64,000 nt of DNA from Seleniivibrio sp. Lineage in GTDB: Bacteria > Chrysiogenota > Deferribacteres > Deferribacterales > Geovibrionaceae. The stretch lies in NCBI RefSeq assembly GCF_021209385.1, contig NZ_JAJOIL010000001.1, positions 124,001 to 188,000 on the forward strand, read 5' to 3'. The notes under the pieces were generated by a model. It had not been told where the DNA came from. It searched no databases and saw only the letters and a list, made by a program, of their open reading frames with translations. The position numbers and the translations under genes were made by a program. Positions 60,856-64,000 of this stretch are shown here, in pieces; position 1 is the stretch's first letter, and each line of letters begins with the position of its first letter.

Positions 60856-61502
60856 TATCCAAGTATCTTCTTAATAGCCGCAAAAACGTTGTCGGTTGTA
60901 TCGTCACCGCTGAGTTCAAAGAACTTTCCGCTTTTGCCGTAATAGTCTTTCAGCAAAGCGGTGGTTCCGTGGTATACCGCCAGTCTTTTGCGGATTGTTT
61001 CCTCTCTGTCGTCGTCTCTGTGGACAAGAGTTTCGCCGTCGTTGTCACATTGACCGCCGTGTTTGGGAGGATTGAATTTTATATGGTAAGTGGCGCCGCA
61101 TTTCGGGCATACTCTTCTGCCTGTGTTGCGTGTCACAACCACTTCATCATCAACTTCAAGACTGATGATGTGAGTTATCGACGTTTTAAGATCGTTAACA
61201 AGCATGGCATCCAGAGCTTCCGCCTGTGCGGTTGTTCTGGGAAAACCGTCAAGAATGAAACCGTTCTTACAGTCGTCCGCCTGAAAACGCTCTTTCATCA
61301 TATTGATTATAAGGCTGTCAGGAACAAGCTGTCCGCCGTCCATATACACCTTTGCTTCTTTACCGAGAGCAGTACCTGCCTTAACAGCGGCTCTCAGCAG
61401 ATCGCCGGTGGATATCTGCACAACCTTGTAGTCGTCTATTATTTTTGCCGATTGTGTGCCTTTACCCGCTCCGGGAGGTCCCAGAAAGATAAGATTGATC
61501 AT
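60855..61502 (-). CDS. adk: Adenylate kinase
   Basis: A 215-residue long-form kinase: P-loop GPPGAGKGTQSAK (residues 7-19), DGFPRTTAQAEAL, and a LID domain with RRVCPKCGATYHI and QCDND, i.e. a probable zinc site (three Cys and an Asp). Overlaps secY by one base. Confidence 0.97.
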   Translation of the reverse strand: MINLIFLGPPGAGKGTQSAKIIDDYKVVQISTGDLLRAAVKAGTALGKEAKVYMDGGQLVPDSLIINMMKERFQADDCKNGFILDGFPRTTAQAEALDAMLVNDLKTSITHIISLEVDDEVVVTRNTGRRVCPKCGATYHIKFNPPKHGGQCDNDGETLVHRDDDREETIRKRLAVYHGTTALLKDYYGKSGKFFELSGDDTTDNVFAAIKKILG

Positions 61503-62812
61503 TACATGCCACCTCTGCCTTTGATTCTTCCTTTTTTCAGGAAGCCGTCATAGTTGTTTGTCACCAGAGAAGCCTCAATCTTGGCTATCATATCCATACC
61601 GACACCGATAACGATCAGAACAGACGTACCGCCGAAATAGAAAGGTACGCTGAAGCTGTGAATTATAAACTGCGGCAGGATAGCAACAGCACCGAGGTAT
61701 ATTGCGCCCACAAAGGTCAGCCTTGAAAGTGTAAAGTCGATAAACTTCGCAGTTTCCGCTCCCGGTCTTTTCCCGGGGATGACGCCGCCGGACTTGTTAA
61801 TGTTGTCGGCGATATCATCAGGGTTGAAGATGATGGACGTATAAAAATAGGTGAAAAATACGATGAATCCCACTGTAACTATGTAATAAAATACATGGCT
61901 GGGTGAGAACCAATAGCTTATCTTCTGAACCAGCGGATCCTGACTGAAAGTAGCCATGGTGCTGGGGAAGGCAAGTATTGACATCGCGAAGATGATCGGT
62001 ATAACCCCTGCGGGGTTAAGCCTCAGCGGCAGGTAGGATGTTGTTGCAGCCGAACTGCCGCTTCCGCCTTTTCTGACATATTGTATGGGTATTCTTCTGT
62101 GAGAAGTTTCCATGAATACGATTGCCGCGGTAACAAGGAAGATAAGTGCCAGCACAAATATAAGTATAATGAGCTGGAGTTCGCCTGATTTCAGCAGAGT
62201 TATCGAACGGCTTACCGCAGAGGGGAAGCCGGCGATGATGCCTGCAAAGATCAGAACGGACATACCGTTACCGAGACCTTTTTCAGTAATCTTCTCTCCC
62301 AGCCACATAAGGAATATCGTACCGGTTGTCAGCGTAAGAGCGGTGAGCAGTCTGAAACCCATTCCGGGGAACATGACCACAGGAGCTCCGCCGGGGGATG
62401 TCATCCCCTCAAGACCAATGGCGATACCGAGACCCTGTATCATACTGATGATAACGGTTCCATACCTAGTGTATCTGGTTATCTTGTCCCTTCCCTCCTG
62501 ACCTCTCTTTTTGAGTTCAGCAAGGTGAGGTACCGCAACAGTCATAAGTTCAAGTATGATCGATGCGGAGATATACGGCATTACACCGAGACCGAAGACA
62601 GTCAGCTTTGACAGCGCCCCGCCCGTGAACATGTCGAAGAAACCGAGAAGGTTTCCTGACTGCTGAGCAAAGAACTGGCTGAGAGCTTCGCCATCGATGC
62701 CGGGTGTGGGAACGTGTGCTCCCACCCGGTATACAAACAGGAAGAAGAGGGTCCAAAGGATCCTCTTCCTGAGTTCTGCTATTGAGAAGATTTCTTCTAA
62801 TTTTCTAAACAT
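61502..62812 (-). CDS. secY: Protein translocase subunit SecY
   Basis: A 436-residue ten-helix translocon pore: VGAHVPTPGIDGEAL, the plug region GGALSKLTVFGLGVMPYISASII in parts, LKKRGQEGRDKITRYTRYGTV and LRLNPAGVIPIIFA. ATG at 62812 with GGGG upstream; the TTG one codon before overlaps the L15 stop region. Confidence 0.97.
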   Translation of the reverse strand: MFRKLEEIFSIAELRKRILWTLFFLFVYRVGAHVPTPGIDGEALSQFFAQQSGNLLGFFDMFTGGALSKLTVFGLGVMPYISASIILELMTVAVPHLAELKKRGQEGRDKITRYTRYGTVIISMIQGLGIAIGLEGMTSPGGAPVVMFPGMGFRLLTALTLTTGTIFLMWLGEKITEKGLGNGMSVLIFAGIIAGFPSAVSRSITLLKSGELQLIILIFVLALIFLVTAAIVFMETSHRRIPIQYVRKGGSGSSAATTSYLPLRLNPAGVIPIIFAMSILAFPSTMATFSQDPLVQKISYWFSPSHVFYYIVTVGFIVFFTYFYTSIIFNPDDIADNINKSGGVIPGKRPGAETAKFIDFTLSRLTFVGAIYLGAVAILPQFIIHSFSVPFYFGGTSVLIVIGVGMDMIAKIEASLVTNNYDGFLKKGRIKGRGGM

Positions 62813-62815
62813 CAA

Positions 62816-63265
62816 TTACCCCAGAACAACGACTTCGCAGCCTGCTTTTTCTGCTTTCTCTTTTGCAGAGCCGGAGATTTTGTCAACTTCAAATTTCAGC
62901 TTTTTGCTGATTTCGCCGTCGCCAAGAACTTTAACTCCGTCCTTATTGCCTTTCACAAGACCTTTCTCTTTAAGAGTTATGGAAGATACCACCTCTCCTT
63001 CAGAGAATGCGTTGTTAATAGCTTCAAGGTTTACAGTTTCAAAAACAGTCGCAAACTTAGCGTTGTTGAAACCTCTTTTAGGAAGTCTTCTGTTAAGAGG
63101 CATCTGACCGCCTTCAAATCCGGGTCTGATCTTTCCGCCGCTTCTGGCTTTCTGACCTTTTGTACCCTTGCCGGCAGTAGTACCGTGTCCGCTACCGCTG
63201 CCTCTTCCGAGTCTCTTTCTGTCTTTATTGGCACCGGGAGCCGGTCTCAGATCATGAAGTTCCAT
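62816..63265 (-). CDS. rplO: 50S ribosomal protein L15
   Basis: A 149-residue L15: LGRGSGSGHGTTAGKGTKGQ and GGKIRPGFEGGQMPLNRRLPKRGF. Stop lies four bases before the secY ATG. No rpmD (L30) gene lies between rpsE and rplO; the gap is only 12 bases. Confidence 0.97.
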   Translation of the reverse strand: MELHDLRPAPGANKDRKRLGRGSGSGHGTTAGKGTKGQKARSGGKIRPGFEGGQMPLNRRLPKRGFNNAKFATVFETVNLEAINNAFSEGEVVSSITLKEKGLVKGNKDGVKVLGDGEISKKLKFEVDKISGSAKEKAEKAGCEVVVLG

Positions 63266-63277
63266 CTTTGTATCCTC

Positions 63278-63781
63278 TTACTTAATGATTTCCTGAATGG
63301 TTTTGCCTCTCATTTCGGCAACCTTGTCCAGGGTTCTTATGTTCTTAAAACCGTCCATAACTGCATAAAGCGAGTTATAGGGGTTTCTGCTTCTGGTTGA
63401 CTTGCAGAGGATGTTCTGAACGCCTGCCAGCTCAAAAAGTGAGCGGGTTACACCACCGGAAATGATACCCGTACCGGCTGCGGCGGGTCTCATAACGATT
63501 TCGCTTGAAACGAAACGTCCGATAACGTCGTGGGGGATAGTGCCGTTTACAACGGGCACTTCCACCATACTTTTCTTAGCGTTCTCAAGCGCTTTTTTAA
63601 TAGCGTCCGGAACTTCTCTTGCTTTGCCGTGACCTATGCCGACTTTGCCGTTCATGTCGCCGACAACTACAAGAGCTGTGAACTTGAATATACGACCGCC
63701 TTTAACGACTTTCGTAACTCTGCCTATGTTAACCACTTTATCTACAAGTTGGTTTTCGCCGTTTACGTTAGCATTGCTCAT
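63278..63781 (-). CDS. rpsE: 30S ribosomal protein S5
   Basis: A 167-residue S5: VNIGRVTKVVKGGRIFKFTA, VGDMNGKVGIGHGKAREVPDAI in parts, RPAAAGTGIISGG and STRSRNPYN. RNA-binding S5 and C-terminal domains are complete. Confidence 0.98.
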   Translation of the reverse strand: MSNANVNGENQLVDKVVNIGRVTKVVKGGRIFKFTALVVVGDMNGKVGIGHGKAREVPDAIKKALENAKKSMVEVPVVNGTIPHDVIGRFVSSEIVMRPAAAGTGIISGGVTRSLFELAGVQNILCKSTRSRNPYNSLYAVMDGFKNIRTLDKVAEMRGKTIQEIIK

Positions 63782-63792
63782 AGGTTACCTCC

Positions 63793-64000
63793 TTAGAACT
63801 CAAGTCCGGCTTCGCGTGCGCCTTCAGCCAGCGCCCTGATCCTGCCGTGATAAAGGAAACCGCCTCTGTCAAAGACAACTTTGCTGATTCCCTTTTCGGA
63901 AGCTCTTTTAGCAACCTCTGCGCCGATAGCTTTTGCAACAGTAAGGTTAACACGTCCTTTGAACTGCTCTTTAAGCTCTTTTTCAAGGGAGCTTGCAGCA
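63793..64000 (-). CDS. rplR: 50S ribosomal protein L18 (5' end outside window)
   Basis: The last 68 residues of L18, read in the frame ending TAA at 63793-63795: [52 protein letters not shown] in parts. The start lies beyond base 64000. Position before rpsE is as in other spc operons. Confidence 0.96.
   Translation of the reverse strand, partial: AASSLEKELKEQFKGRVNLTVAKAIGAEVAKRASEKGISKVVFDRGGFLYHGRIRALAEGAREAGLEF

Overview
The window reads as a Gram-negative, flagellated or chemotactic, facultatively or strictly anaerobic bacterium that fixes nitrogen. Evidence is a near-complete Mo-nitrogenase regulon, an anaerobic cobalt chelatase, a Cache-type chemoreceptor, an outer-membrane TolC protein and a type I secretion system. 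Gene style and order would fit Deferribacterota (Geovibrio/Denitrovibrio-like), but that placement is an impression, not a computed result.

Layout. 1-2.4 kb: a DUF2023 gene, then a leftward cobalamin-riboswitch operon (exported CbiK chelatase, CobA methyltransferase). 2.6-6.4 kb: a very large STAND/SARP-type regulator broken by an A-run frameshift, and an orphan FliG-C-like protein. 6.5-8.3 kb: a nitronate monooxygenase-like flavoprotein and an ABM-domain protein. 8.3-11.4 kb: divergent nifV and nifB, each with a sigma-54 promoter, nifB followed by a TOBE/Mop-like gene. 11.6-20.2 kb: three sensor kinases (one with a c-type heme site), TypA/BipA, an EF-hand protein and an OmpR-type regulator. 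20.4-21.2 kb: a MarR regulator with a visible promoter/operator and a ferredoxin. 21.3-29.2 kb: leftward nifH-D-K-T-E-N-X-DUF269 operon with a sigma-54 promoter, a second sigma-54-like element and a NifA upstream site. 29.6-34.1 kb: a secreted hypothetical, a chemoreceptor, macro-domain gene plus draG, and divergent draT. 34.4-36.8 kb: fdxB-nifZ divergent from nifA. 36.8-46.0 kb: a leftward, tightly overlapping operon that combines a Wzm/Wzt polysaccharide ABC exporter, a double glycosyltransferase and a full type I secretion system. 46.1-54.9 kb: one 2925-residue repeat adhesin with DUF4347, beta-helix, RTX and DUF4214 regions. 55.4-56.5 kb: a second glycosyltransferase, frameshifted in an A9 run. 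57-64 kb: the standard end of the spc/alpha ribosomal operon (L18 to L17).

How it works together. NifA (itself behind a sigma-54 promoter, with a variant GAFAGA loop and an O2-sensor-like cysteine pattern) should drive nifHDK..., nifV, nifB and fdxB-nifZ. DraT and DraG would switch NifH off and on by ADP-ribosylation of Arg101, and a macro-domain protein translationally coupled to draG may process the ADP-ribose produced. The secretion operon plus adhesin looks like one surface system in which a glycan and a giant RTX-type protein are exported by neighbouring machines.

Notable oddities are three genes (regulator, nifT, glycosyltransferase) each out of frame by one base at a run of A residues, and a family of intergenic repeats present at four sites, two of which share 108 identical bases.
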